64,000 nucleotides of DNA, from assembly GCF_024752355.1 (NCBI RefSeq), contig NZ_JANTHZ010000007.1:1-64000 (forward strand), read 5' to 3'. Shown piece by piece: positions 52,576-61,847 of the stretch; the stretch's first letter is position 1; each line of letters begins with the position of its first letter. Position numbers and translations under genes: made by a program. The DNA comes from Ancylobacter mangrovi (lineage in GTDB: Bacteria > Pseudomonadota > Alphaproteobacteria > Rhizobiales > Xanthobacteraceae). The notes beneath the pieces are model-generated. The model was not told where the DNA came from, searched no databases, and saw only the letters and a list, made by a program, of their open reading frames with translations.

Positions 52576-53676
52576 ATGAAACGCGCCACCGCCCTGTCCG
52601 GCTGGGGGGTCAAGGGACCCGCCTGCTTCCTCGTCGAGATCGACGGCCGGCGCCTGCTGCTCGACCTCGGCGAAGGCCCGGATGCGGGCCGGCGGCCGGA
52701 CCTCGACGGGGTCGGGCCGGTGGACGCGATCCTCATCTCGCACGGCCATCCCGACCATGTGGGCGCGCTCGATCTCGCCGAGCGTCTCGGCAACCCGCCG
52801 GTCCATGCCACCGCGCCGGTGCGCGAGCTGTCCGGCGACGCGCGCCTGCGCGATGCGAGGGACCTCCCCTTCGGCGGCGGCGCGACCATCGCCGGCCTCG
52901 ACATCGAGACCGGGCCGGCGGGCCATGCGCCGGGCGCGGTGTGGACGCGGATCGGCGGCGCCGCCGGCCTGCTCTACACCGGCGACTATTCGGTCGAGAG
53001 CCCGCTCTATCCCTCCACGCCGCCGCTGCCCGCCGAAGCGCTGATCTGCGACGCGAGCTATGGCGACGCGGCCGAGCCGCTCGACGTCCAGGCGGCCACA
53101 CTGGTCGAGCGGCTGCGCGATCGCGCGCTGTTGCTGCCCGCCCCGCCGACCGGGCGGGCACTGGAGATGGCCCTCACCTTCAAGCGCGCCGGCATCGAAG
53201 TCGCGCTCTGCCCGACCACGCGCGCCGTCGCCGAGACGCTGACGCGCCACGCCGAGGCGGTGGCCCAAGGCCTCGCCGGCTGGCCGGCCGAGCTGCTCGC
53301 GAGCACCGCCACGCTCGCCGCCGACAGCCCGGCGCGGGGGGCACTGATCGTCGCCGGGGCGCAGGTCGAGCGCGGCCTGTCCGTCGCGCTGACGGAGCGT
53401 TTCGCCGCCACGGGCGAGGCCGACATCGTGTTCACCGGCCATGTCGCGCGCGGCTCGGGTGCCGAGCAACTGCTGCAGTCGGGCGCCGCCACGCTGCGGC
53501 GCTGGAACGTCCACCCGACCCTGAAGGGCCTCCGCGCCATCATCGCGGCGGTGCGGCCGCGGGCGATGCTGCCCGCCTTCCTGCCGCAGCCCCGCCTCGC
53601 CCCGCTGGCCGCCGCCCTCGCCGCCAACTGGCCGGACCTTGCGATCGCCGCGCAGGCGCCGGCGTTCGAATGGTGA
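52576..53676 (+). CDS. Metallo-beta-lactamase-fold hydrolase, beta-CASP-like
   Basis: 366 aa, ATG at 52576, one base after the permease stop. Metal motif SHGHPDHVG (H-x-H-x-D-H) and YTGDYSVES are intact. The later segment LLLPAPPTGRALEMALTFKR and FTGHVARGSG resembles the beta-CASP region of RNase-J/CPSF-like nucleases. Genes like this inside phosphonate operons (PhnP) cleave cyclic phosphates, but PhnP is shorter, so this may be a different phosphodiesterase for the imported compound. Confidence 0.75.
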   Translation: MKRATALSGWGVKGPACFLVEIDGRRLLLDLGEGPDAGRRPDLDGVGPVDAILISHGHPDHVGALDLAERLGNPPVHATAPVRELSGDARLRDARDLPFGGGATIAGLDIETGPAGHAPGAVWTRIGGAAGLLYTGDYSVESPLYPSTPPLPAEALICDASYGDAAEPLDVQAATLVERLRDRALLLPAPPTGRALEMALTFKRAGIEVALCPTTRAVAETLTRHAEAVAQGLAGWPAELLASTATLAADSPARGALIVAGAQVERGLSVALTERFAATGEADIVFTGHVARGSGAEQLLQSGAATLRRWNVHPTLKGLRAIIAAVRPRAMLPAFLPQPRLAPLAAALAANWPDLAIAAQAPAFEW

Positions 53677-53834
53677 GCCGACGGACGGCGCCACACCCCT
53701 GCCAAGGCGCGTCGTCCGCGCTACCTCTCTGACCGGAGAGGCCGATTTCCCGGGATGACGGGCGGGCCCCGCGTCGACAACGGGCCTGCCTTGCCGCATC
53801 CTGCGGCACCGTCCGCCAGAAAGGGAGAAACACG

Positions 53835-54815
53835 ATGAAGCGCTTCCACAGGATGAAATGGGTGGCTGCCGCCGCGGCTTTCGCCGCCATGACCGGCCTC
53901 GCCCTCGCCCAGCAGCCGACCTTCTTCCGCATCGGGACAGGCGGCACGGCGGGCACCTACTATCCGGTCGGCGGTCTCATCGCGAACGCGATCTCCGGCC
54001 ATGGCGACAAGGGCGTGCCCGGTCTCGTGGCGACGGCGGTGGCCTCGAACGGCTCGGTCGCCAACGTGAACGCAATCGAGTCCGGCTCGATGGAATCGGG
54101 CTTCTCGCAGTCGGACGTGGCCTTCTGGGCCTATACCGGCACCGGCCTCTATGACGGCAAGGCCAAGGTCGAGGATCTGCGCATCATCGCCAACCTCTAT
54201 CCCGAGACCATCCATCTCGTGGCGTCGAAGGCCTCCGGCATCAAGTCGGTGGCGGATCTCAAGGGCAAGCGCGTCGCGCTCGACGAGCCGGGCTCCGGCA
54301 CGCTGGTGGATGCGCGCATCGTGCTCTCCGCCTTCGGCCTGACCGAGAAGGACATCAAGCCCGAATATCTGAAGCCCGGCCCGGCCAGCGACCGGCTGCG
54401 TGACGGCGCGCTCGACGCCTTCTTCTTCGTCGGCGGCTACCCGACCGGCGCCATCTCCGAGCTCGCCTCCTCGACCGCCATCGAGCTGGTGCCGATCACC
54501 GGCCCGGAGGTCGACAAGATGCTCGCGCAGTACAAGTTCTTCGCCAAGGACAAGGTGCCGGCCGACACCTACAAGGGCGTCGCCGCCACTGACACCATCT
54601 CGGTCAACGCGCAGTGGGTGACGAGCGCCAAGCAGCCGGACGACCTGATCTACAACATCGTCAAGGTGCTGTGGAATAAGGATTCGCGCGCCGCGCTCGA
54701 TGCTGGCCATGCCAAGGGCAAGCTGATCACGCTGGACAATGCCACCAACGGTCTCGGCATCCCGCTGCATCCCGGCGCCGAACGCTTCTACAAGGAAGCC
54801 GGCGTCCTGAAGTAA
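53835..54815 (+). CDS. TAXI-family TRAP transporter solute receptor
   Basis: 326 aa, signal (WVAAAAAFAAMTGLALAQ). RIGTGGTAGTYYPVGGLIAN is the TAXI hallmark, then GVPGLVATAVASNGSVANVN and GKRVALDEPGSGTLVDARIV. It binds an organic acid or amino acid (glutamate, glutamine in known cases) in the periplasm and hands it to the fused permease encoded 21 bases downstream. Confidence 0.92.
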   Translation: MKRFHRMKWVAAAAAFAAMTGLALAQQPTFFRIGTGGTAGTYYPVGGLIANAISGHGDKGVPGLVATAVASNGSVANVNAIESGSMESGFSQSDVAFWAYTGTGLYDGKAKVEDLRIIANLYPETIHLVASKASGIKSVADLKGKRVALDEPGSGTLVDARIVLSAFGLTEKDIKPEYLKPGPASDRLRDGALDAFFFVGGYPTGAISELASSTAIELVPITGPEVDKMLAQYKFFAKDKVPADTYKGVAATDTISVNAQWVTSAKQPDDLIYNIVKVLWNKDSRAALDAGHAKGKLITLDNATNGLGIPLHPGAERFYKEAGVLK

Positions 54816-54836
54816 CCAGCGTCGGGGCACCTCGCC

Positions 54837-56900
54837 ATGGCCAGCAATGACGAGCACGCCGCCCCGGCGTCCGACGACATGCGCCTCGAATTCGACGAGG
54901 CGAAGGTCCGGGAGCTCGAAGAGACCTACGACCCCGAAATCCGCTTCCGGCCGCTGGCGCCGGGAGCGGGCTATCTGGTAGGCGGCCTTCTGGTCGCGCT
55001 CTCGCTGTTCCACTACTACACCGCCGGCTTCGGCCTGCTGCAGGAGCGGATGCATCGCGGCATCCACCTGTCCTTCGTGCTGGGCCTGATCTTCCTGGTG
55101 TTCCCGGTCTCGCGGCGCGGCTACACGGCGCCGGTGACGGCGAGCCGCTGGCGCCCGCTCGGCATCGCCATTCCCGACTGGATTCTCGCCATCGTCGCGG
55201 TGATCGCGGTGATGCACATCCCGCTGATCCCGCTCGACGACCTCGCCTTCCGGGTCGGCAACCCGACCACGGTGGACGTCGTGCTCGGCGGGCTGCTGAT
55301 CCTCGCGCTGCTGGAAGCGACGCGGCGTTCGCTCGGCGTGCCGCTGCCGATCATCGCCGTGCTGTTCATGGCCTATGCCATCTGGGGCCGGCACATGCCG
55401 GGCATCCTGGTGCACCCCGGCGCCAGCTTCCCGCAGCTCATCAACCATCTCTACCTGACGACGCAGGGCATCTACGGCGTCGCGCTCGGCGTGGTGGCGA
55501 CCTACGTCTTCCACTTCGTGCTGTTCGGCGTGTTCGCCACCCGCATCGGGCTCGGCCAGCTCTTCCTCGACTGCGCGGCCTGGGTGGCGGGGCGCTATGC
55601 GGGCGGGCCGGCCAAGGTGTCGATCTTCGGCTCGGCCCTGTTCGGCATGATCTCCGGCTCTTCGGTCGCGAACACCGTGACGGTCGGCTCGCTCACCATC
55701 CCGGCGATGGTGCGCCTCGGCTACAAGCGCCACTTCGCGGCCGCGGTCGAGGCCACGGCATCGACCGGCGGCCAGATCACGCCGCCGATCATGGGCGCCG
55801 CGGCGTTCCTGATGATCGAATTCCTCAACCTGCCCTACACCACCATCATCCTGGCGGCGGTCGTGCCGGCCTTCATGCACTTCTTCGGCGTGCTGGTGCA
55901 GGTGCATTTCGAGGCCAAGCGCAACGGCCTGCGCGGGCTCGAGCCGCACGAGATGCCGGACGTGAAGGCGGCGCTGAAGCGCGACTGGCCGACAATCATC
56001 CCGCTCGCGGTGCTGATCGGCGTGCTGATGTCGGGTTACACGCCCTATCTCGCCGCCTTCTGGGGCATCACGCTGTGCATCGCGGTCGGGCTGCTCAACC
56101 CGCGCAACCGGCTGAGCCTGTCCGACATCGCCGAATGCCTGCGCGACGGCGCGAAATACGCGCTGGCGGTGGGCGCCGCGGCGGCCACGGTCGGCATCGT
56201 GGTGGGCGTGGTGACGCTCACCGGCGTCGGCTTCAAGGTGTCGTTCATCGTCACCTCCACCGCCGCCTCGATGGCGGACTGGGTGGGCTCGGTGCTGCCG
56301 GCGATGATGGCCTCGCCGCAGACGCTGACGCTGCTGTTCACGCTGATCATGACCGGCATCGTCTGCATCCTGATGGGCTGCGGCATCCCGACCACGGCCA
56401 ACTACATCATCATGGCGACGATCGCCGCGCCGGCGCTCGGCCTGCTCGGGGTCGAGCCGATCGTGGCGCATTTCTTCGTGTTCTATTACGGCGTGCTGGC
56501 GGACATCACGCCGCCCGTTGCGCTCGCCGCCTATGCGGCGGCGGGCATGGCCAATGCCGACCCGTTCCGCGCCGGAAACACCGCGTTCCGGCTCGGGCTC
56601 GGCAAGGTGCTGGTGCCGTTCGTGTTCGTGTTCTCGCCCTCGCTGCTGCTGGTGACGAAGGGCTTCACCTGGACCGATTTCGCCATCGCCTTCATCGGCT
56701 GCGTCACCGGCATCGCGTGCCTCGGCGCCAGCCTGTCGGGGTGGCTGCTGACCTATGCGCGGGTGTGGGAACGGGTGCTGCTGGCAGTGGCGGCGATGCT
56801 GCTGGTGGCACCGGAGCTCTATTCCTCGCTGCTCGGCCTCGCCCTCATCGTGCCGGTGCTGGTCTCGCAGACCACACAGTGGCGGACCGTGCCGGCATAG
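54837..56900 (+). CDS. TRAP transporter fused permease (4TM plus 12TM)
   Basis: 687 aa. The first four helices (about 40-160) correspond to DctQ, the rest to DctM. GSALFGMISGSSVANTVTVG and the re-entrant motif MGCGIPTTANYIIM with the sodium site are intact, and ATASTGGQITPPIMGAAAFLM is the DctM substrate loop. Sodium-driven uptake with the TAXI receptor. Confidence 0.92.
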   Translation: MASNDEHAAPASDDMRLEFDEAKVRELEETYDPEIRFRPLAPGAGYLVGGLLVALSLFHYYTAGFGLLQERMHRGIHLSFVLGLIFLVFPVSRRGYTAPVTASRWRPLGIAIPDWILAIVAVIAVMHIPLIPLDDLAFRVGNPTTVDVVLGGLLILALLEATRRSLGVPLPIIAVLFMAYAIWGRHMPGILVHPGASFPQLINHLYLTTQGIYGVALGVVATYVFHFVLFGVFATRIGLGQLFLDCAAWVAGRYAGGPAKVSIFGSALFGMISGSSVANTVTVGSLTIPAMVRLGYKRHFAAAVEATASTGGQITPPIMGAAAFLMIEFLNLPYTTIILAAVVPAFMHFFGVLVQVHFEAKRNGLRGLEPHEMPDVKAALKRDWPTIIPLAVLIGVLMSGYTPYLAAFWGITLCIAVGLLNPRNRLSLSDIAECLRDGAKYALAVGAAAATVGIVVGVVTLTGVGFKVSFIVTSTAASMADWVGSVLPAMMASPQTLTLLFTLIMTGIVCILMGCGIPTTANYIIMATIAAPALGLLGVEPIVAHFFVFYYGVLADITPPVALAAYAAAGMANADPFRAGNTAFRLGLGKVLVPFVFVFSPSLLLVTKGFTWTDFAIAFIGCVTGIACLGASLSGWLLTYARVWERVLLAVAAMLLVAPELYSSLLGLALIVPVLVSQTTQWRTVPA

Positions 56901-56904
56901 GGCA

Positions 56905-56925
56905 CCCGCCCTCTCGCGGGCGTTT
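56905..56925 (+). terminator. Short hairpin with TTT after the TRAP permease
   Basis: CCCGC-CC-TCTC-GCGGG-CG followed by TTT, just after the permease TAG and before the convergent genes. Stem 5-7 bp, a modest terminator. Confidence 0.45.
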
Positions 56926-56944
56926 CACGCCTGCCGGAAAGGCT

Positions 56945-57196
56945 TCAGGCGGCGGCGCGGCCCTCGATTGCGAGCAGCACCCGCGCCGCCTCGACGCAGC
57001 GCGCCATGCGCTCCATCTCGTGCCAGGCGACGGCGCCGCTCATGGCCCCGAAATAGATCGCCCACGCCTCGGGCGGCACAGCTGCGCCACCCATGTCGCC
57101 CTCGATCCGCTGCGCGGCGGCCGCGAGACGCTCCGGCGGGAAGGTGCCCGCCGCGCCGGCCGCGCGATCCTCGTCGTCGAAGCAGTCGATGCACAT
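56945..57196 (-). CDS. Small Cys-containing protein downstream of the LVIVD gene
   Basis: 83 aa, begins MCIDCFDDEDRAAG with a CxxC pair in the first six residues, then soluble and helical (PEAWAIYFGAMSGAVAWHEM). No signal. It follows the LVIVD gene by 12 bases, same strand, so probably cotranscribed. The Cys pair could bind metal or be redox-active. Family unknown. Confidence 0.6.
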   Translation of the reverse strand: MCIDCFDDEDRAAGAAGTFPPERLAAAAQRIEGDMGGAAVPPEAWAIYFGAMSGAVAWHEMERMARCVEAARVLLAIEGRAAA

Positions 57197-57208
57197 GGTG
57201 CCCTCCCC

Positions 57209-58495
57209 TCAGCTCTCGAAGGCGAGGATGTCGAGGCCGTTGTCGCGGTCGAGCAGATAGACGATGCCGCGCGGGTCGACGTCGACATCGTTGCTCTGCG
57301 GCGCGACATGGCCGGCGGTCGGGTCGGGAATGTAGTGCCCGACCTCGCGCGGGGCCACGGGGTCGGCGAGGTCGATCACCCGCAGGCCGCCCGAGAACCA
57401 GCTCGCGAAGACGAGGCTGCCAACCTGCCGCTCCTGGAACTGGTGGGCGCCGAAACGCCCGCCGGCCCGCGCATAGGGCGATTCCATCTCGCTCAGATGG
57501 AAGGTGGAGATCGGCTGCACATTGGCCGGGTCGGCCGCGTCCATCACCCACAGGAAGGCATGCGGCTGCCCGGGCGTGTGGTCATGCTCCTCGTCGATGA
57601 TGAGCGCGAGCTCGCGCCCCGCCACCGGTTGCGCGAGCCGGAAGAAGGTGTGCGTCGGCTCGGGGATCGGCGGGTGGTAGTTGAAGCTGCCGAGCGTGCG
57701 CGGCTTGGTGATGTCCGACACGTCGATCGTGTAGGCGCCGGCGTACCAGCAGCCCGCCCACATGATGTCGCCGACGCGCAGCGCGTGGTGGAGCCGGTGG
57801 CGCTGGCCCGGCCAGGACGGCACCTCGCCCGCCGCCACGTGCTGGCCCGGCATGTGCCAGCGCGACACCTCGCGCGGGCGGGTCGGGTCGGCGAGATCGT
57901 AGATGACGAGGATGTTGCCGACATAGCCTTCCATCTCGGTCGAGATGTAGGCGTAGCGCTCGTCCATGTCGAAGCGGTGCACGCCGATCCCGCCGGTGCG
58001 CACATAGGCAAGCTCGCGCGGGTTGGCGGGGTCGGCGATGCTCCACACGCGGAAGCCGCCGTCCTGGTAGCCGCGCGCCATGCCCGCGCGCAGGTCGGCC
58101 ACCTCCTGCGCCTTCACGCCCAGCGCGGCGGCGATCTCGCCATCCTCGGGCGGGCGCCCGAGGCCGGCGGCGAGCTCGGCCGTCACCTCGGCGAGGCGCT
58201 CGCCCTTGCGGTAGAAATGCCGCTTGTGGCGCTCGACATTGGTGATCATCAGATCGCCCGCCACCCGCACCTTGTGGGTGTGCGAGTAGCCGTCGCGCGG
58301 GGCGATGGAGGCGACGAGCCGCGGCTCGCGCGGGTCGCGCACGTCGTAGATGCTGGTGCCGAGCGGCGGCGACATGTGGCCGACATAGGCGTAGCCGTTC
58401 TCGACCGTCACCTGCCCGCCGCCCGGAATGTCGAGGCGGGCGAGCGGGGTGACGTTGCGGCTGTGCCGCGTGCTGAGCGGTCCCGAAAGCGTCAT
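57209..58495 (-). CDS. LVIVD-repeat beta-propeller protein with helical insert
   Basis: 428 aa without signal peptide. LVIVD-type blades recur (YVGHMSPPLGTSIYDVRDPR, FRVWSIADPANPRELAYV, NILVIYDLADPTRPREVSRW, GLRVIDLADPVAPREVG). His and Asp appear at loops typical of metal sites (SHTHKV, DEEHDHTP). Residues about 97-140 break the blade pattern with a helical, charged segment. Propellers of this kind have been reported in amide and organic-acid operons without a defined role. It is upstream of the small Cys protein and downstream of tctA on the same strand. Confidence 0.8.
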   Translation of the reverse strand: MTLSGPLSTRHSRNVTPLARLDIPGGGQVTVENGYAYVGHMSPPLGTSIYDVRDPREPRLVASIAPRDGYSHTHKVRVAGDLMITNVERHKRHFYRKGERLAEVTAELAAGLGRPPEDGEIAAALGVKAQEVADLRAGMARGYQDGGFRVWSIADPANPRELAYVRTGGIGVHRFDMDERYAYISTEMEGYVGNILVIYDLADPTRPREVSRWHMPGQHVAAGEVPSWPGQRHRLHHALRVGDIMWAGCWYAGAYTIDVSDITKPRTLGSFNYHPPIPEPTHTFFRLAQPVAGRELALIIDEEHDHTPGQPHAFLWVMDAADPANVQPISTFHLSEMESPYARAGGRFGAHQFQERQVGSLVFASWFSGGLRVIDLADPVAPREVGHYIPDPTAGHVAPQSNDVDVDPRGIVYLLDRDNGLDILAFES

Positions 58496-58509
58496 GATCG
58501 GTTCTCCTC

Positions 58510-60024
58510 TCAGGCCGAGGCCAGCGCCGCGCGGTTACGGCGCCACTTGGCGAAAGAGGGGATCAGCAGCGAGCAGGCCAGGGCAACCCAGAGCACGTTG
58601 CCGACCGGCGAGGAGAAGAACACCAGCGGGTCGTCGCCGCTGATGCGCAGCGCCCGCATCACGTTGGCTTCCAGCATCGGGCCGAGGATCACGCCGATCA
58701 GCACCGCCACCACGTTGTACCCGGTGCGCCGGCACAGATAGCCGATCACGCCGAAGACGAGGGTGAGCCAGAGGTCGAACATGTAGCCGCGCGGGGCGAA
58801 GGCGCCGACGAGGGTGAAGGCGATGATGATCGGCGCCAGCACCGTGGTCGGGATCAGCACCAGGCGCGAGACGTAACGCGTCAGCGGCAGGGTGGTGAAC
58901 AGCATCACCGCATAGGCGACCATCATCGTGACGAACACGCCGTAGCCCATGCCCGGGTTCTGGATGAACAGGCGCGGGCCGAGCTGGACGCCGTGATAGG
59001 TCAGCACGATCAGCATCACCGCCGCGGTGGTGCCGCCGGGCACGCCGATGACGAGCAGCGGGATCAGGTCGCCCGAGGAGCAGCCGTTATTGGCCGATTC
59101 CGGCGCGATCACGCCCTCGGGGATGCCGGTGCCGTACTTCTCCGGCGTCTTCGAGAACAGGCGCGACTGCTGGTAGGCGACGAAGGCGGCGATGGAGGCG
59201 CCGGCGCCGGGGATGATGCCGATGACGAGCCCGACCAGGCTGGTCCAGATCATGTGCCAGGTGCGGGCGAAGGCCATCTGCACCCCTTCCCAGGTCTCCT
59301 TCCATCCCGCCTGCTTCATCAGCTCGCGGCCCTTGTCGCTGAGGACGGAGGAACTCTCCATCATGGTCAGCGCCTCGGAGATCGCGAACACGCCGATCAG
59401 CACCGCGATCAGCGGCACGCCGTCATAGAGCTCGATGAAGCCGAAGGTGGCGCGTGGGGTCGAATAGATGTGGTCCGCGCCGATGGCTCCGATCAGCAGG
59501 CCGAGGAAGCCGGCGATCAACCCCTTCAGCATGTTGTCGGAGGCGACCGAGGCGATCAGCGTGATGCCGAACAGCAGCACCACCACCATCTCCACGCTGT
59601 GCATGTAGTAGGCGAGGCGCGAGATGTAGGGCAGCAGGAAGATCGACAGGCCCGCCGTCACCATGCCGCCGACGGTGGAGGAGACGAAGGACAGCACGAG
59701 CGCCTGCTGGCCGAGCCCCTTGCGGGCCATCGGATAGCCATCGAGGCATGTCGCCGCCGCGCCGCCATTGCCGGGAATGTTCAGCAGGATCGAGGTGATG
59801 CCGCCGCCCATATGCGAGGCGACGAACAGCGAGATCATGAAGATCAGCGCCACGTCCACATGCACCGCCAGGGTGAAGGGCAGCAGGAGGATGATGGTGT
59901 TGGCGGCGCCGAAGCCGGGCATGGCGCCGATGATGATGCCGATCGTGGTGCCGATGACGATCAGCCACAGATAGCTGAAGTTCAGCGCGAACTGATCGGC
60001 GAGGATGCTCATACTGATGTGCAT
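58510..60024 (-). CDS. tctA: Tripartite tricarboxylate transporter, large permease TctA
   Basis: 504 aa, 10-12 helices. TTIGIIIGAMPGFGAANTII and LLNIPGNGGAAATCLDGYPM are the TctA substrate motifs, and VIGIIPGAGASIAAFVAYQQ the second. The ATG at 60024 has GGGAG before; 60012 is an alternative. Secondary importer for citrate-like acids. Confidence 0.92.
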   Translation of the reverse strand: MHISMSILADQFALNFSYLWLIVIGTTIGIIIGAMPGFGAANTIILLLPFTLAVHVDVALIFMISLFVASHMGGGITSILLNIPGNGGAAATCLDGYPMARKGLGQQALVLSFVSSTVGGMVTAGLSIFLLPYISRLAYYMHSVEMVVVLLFGITLIASVASDNMLKGLIAGFLGLLIGAIGADHIYSTPRATFGFIELYDGVPLIAVLIGVFAISEALTMMESSSVLSDKGRELMKQAGWKETWEGVQMAFARTWHMIWTSLVGLVIGIIPGAGASIAAFVAYQQSRLFSKTPEKYGTGIPEGVIAPESANNGCSSGDLIPLLVIGVPGGTTAAVMLIVLTYHGVQLGPRLFIQNPGMGYGVFVTMMVAYAVMLFTTLPLTRYVSRLVLIPTTVLAPIIIAFTLVGAFAPRGYMFDLWLTLVFGVIGYLCRRTGYNVVAVLIGVILGPMLEANVMRALRISGDDPLVFFSSPVGNVLWVALACSLLIPSFAKWRRNRAALASA

Positions 60025-60049
60025 GTCGGGTCTCCCGTCCCCAGCCGTC

Positions 60050-60553
60050 TCAGAGGCCGGTCAGCGCCGCGACGAGGCGCTCGAAGGGTCCGGGCGGAAA
60101 GGCGGTACGCAGGATGAGGATGAAAAGCACGTAGCCGAACAGGGCGAGCCCGGCGGCGACGAGTGCGGCACGGCGCGGCGTCATCCGTTCGAGCCACAGG
60201 AAGCTCGCGAACAGGAAGCCGAAGGTGCTGAGGGTGAAGCCGGCCCAGGGGATGAGCGCGACGTTCGCCACGGTGAGCGCGAACAGCGATCCCCGCACGA
60301 CGGCGAGCTTGTGGGACTCGTAGAGGCTGCGCAGCTCGAGATAGTGCGTGCCGCGCAGCAGGCCGATGGCGGTGCGCAGCGCGAAGATGGCGATGAGCAG
60401 GAACAGGACGACGGCGCAGAAGACGCCGCTGATCTTCGCCTCCCAGGCGAGATCCTTGATGGAAATCAGGTAGTAGGTCGCGAAGGCGGCGCCGAGGATC
60501 GGGATGATCCAGTCGGCGCCGGTGGCGACCTTGCCGTCGCGGTCGTTCTTCAT
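60050..60553 (-). CDS. tctB: Tripartite tricarboxylate transporter, small subunit TctB
   Basis: 167 aa, four helices, typical small TctB (WIIPILGAAFATYYLISIKD near the start, TLSTFGFLFASFLWLER later). Located between tctC and tctA on the minus strand, 25 bases from tctA. Confidence 0.88.
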   Translation of the reverse strand: MKNDRDGKVATGADWIIPILGAAFATYYLISIKDLAWEAKISGVFCAVVLFLLIAIFALRTAIGLLRGTHYLELRSLYESHKLAVVRGSLFALTVANVALIPWAGFTLSTFGFLFASFLWLERMTPRRAALVAAGLALFGYVLFILILRTAFPPGPFERLVAALTGL

Positions 60554-60677
60554 GGCGGATTCCTGCGCAGTCGGCCAACGGGACGAGGCGCGCGAGCCGG
60601 CGCCGGCCGCGCGCCCGGGGGCGCTTACCGGGCGGCGCCCATCAGGAGGCGCTCGCCCGGACGCTCATGCGAGCACG

Positions 60678-60719
60678 CTCACCTGGAGCGAACTCACTTG
60701 GAGCGAACTCACTTGGAAG
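60678..60719. repeat. 15-bp tandem repeat overlapping the tctC stop codon
   Basis: CTCACYTGGAGCGAA occurs at 60678-60692 and 60693-60707, with a truncated third copy at 60708-60719. The third copy contains the tctC stop (TGA, minus strand). Each copy has an in-frame TGA in the downstream reading, so the ends of tctC are protected by repeated stops. Confidence 0.8.
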
Positions 60720-61725
60720 CGGTCAGGAGAGAACGGTAGCGACCGGCCAGGGCGATGAATTCCTTGGCGGATTCATCGCACGAGGCGGCGTCGCCGTACT
60801 GGATGAACTCCCACGGCGTGCCGGCCTTCTCGGCGATCTCCTTGTATTCGGGATCGGTGAAGACCTTCTGCATCGTGTCGGTCAGCTTCTTGACCCGGTC
60901 CGGATATTCCTTGACCGCCTTGGTGTGGATCGCGATCGCGCGCTGGCCGGACATGGGCGGGATCTTGGTGCCGAACACCTGGTTCACCGGCGGCGCGTCA
61001 TTGGTGAGCTTGGGCGCGCTGTTCTTGTTGTTGAACACGGTGAGGAAGCGGATCTGGTCGCCGAGGCCGAGCGAGGTCGACAGGAAGGTCGCGCAGCCAT
61101 CCACCTCGCCGGTGATCGCCGCCGAACGGGCCGGGCCGCCGCCGCCATAGGGGATCATGCGCACCTTCATGCCGGTCGCCTCGGCGAGGGCGAGCACACC
61201 GATCGTCGAGGGGTGCGGGAGGCGGCTGGTCGAGAGCGTGATCTCGCGCTTCTTGCCTTCCTCGACCAGGTCCTGAATGGTCTTGAACTTGCTGTCGGCC
61301 GCGACCCAGATGACGGAATCATCGACATCCATGCTGCCGATATAGACGAAGTCCTCGGGATACTTGTAATGCACGTTCTGGGTCGCATACATGATCATCT
61401 CCGGGCCGATATTGCCGAAGAGGATGTTGTAGGCGTTGGGCTCGCGCTTCGAGATGAACACCTCGTAGCCGACCTGACCCGACGCGCCAGGGAAGTAGGA
61501 ATACTCGAAATTGGCGCCGAGATATTTCGCCCAGACCCGGTCGAAGGCGCGCGCGGCCTGATCGACGCCGCCGCCCTCGCCGGTCGGCACCAGCACCTGC
61601 ATCGGCTTGTCGGGGAAATCGCCGGCCGCGCGGGCGGACGAGGACAGCAGGCCGGGGGACGCCGCCGCGCCCAGAGCCGCCGCGCCGGACAGCATGAAAT
61701 GGCGGCGATTGAGACTGAGTTTCAT
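60709..61725 (-). CDS. tctC: Tripartite tricarboxylate transporter, solute receptor TctC
   Basis: 338 aa with a signal of Tat character (NRRHFMLSGAAALGAAASPG). The mature fold begins FPDKPMQVLVPTGEGGGVD, as in BugT/TctC proteins. GQVGYEVFISKREPNAYNI and IPYGGGGPARSAAITGEVDG are the binding motifs. The first gene of tctCBA, transcribed from a strong promoter near 61830. Confidence 0.92.
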   Translation of the reverse strand: MKLSLNRRHFMLSGAAALGAAASPGLLSSSARAAGDFPDKPMQVLVPTGEGGGVDQAARAFDRVWAKYLGANFEYSYFPGASGQVGYEVFISKREPNAYNILFGNIGPEMIMYATQNVHYKYPEDFVYIGSMDVDDSVIWVAADSKFKTIQDLVEEGKKREITLSTSRLPHPSTIGVLALAEATGMKVRMIPYGGGGPARSAAITGEVDGCATFLSTSLGLGDQIRFLTVFNNKNSAPKLTNDAPPVNQVFGTKIPPMSGQRAIAIHTKAVKEYPDRVKKLTDTMQKVFTDPEYKEIAEKAGTPWEFIQYGDAASCDESAKEFIALAGRYRSLLTASK

Positions 61726-61819
61726 GAGGAACCTCCCTAGGCGGCGATCTGCGCGCCGTTTGGCCGCCCACCCGGCGGCGATGACTCGTCCGGACCATAT
61801 CCAGACCTATTGGGTTTTG

Positions 61820-61847
61820 GTTATATATTGGTCGCCTGCCGAGTCAA
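61820..61847 (-). promoter_or_regulatory. Strong sigma-70-like promoter for tctCBA
   Basis: Minus strand TTGACT (61847-61842), 16 bases, TATAAC (61825-61820). Leader about 85 bases. The neighbouring ATATTGGT occurs again at about 62111 and may be a regulator site. Confidence 0.65.

Noticed and set aside
53721-56471. A 916-aa minus-strand frame
   Set aside because: It is antisense to the TAXI-TRAP genes with no domain, and is a codon-bias artefact.
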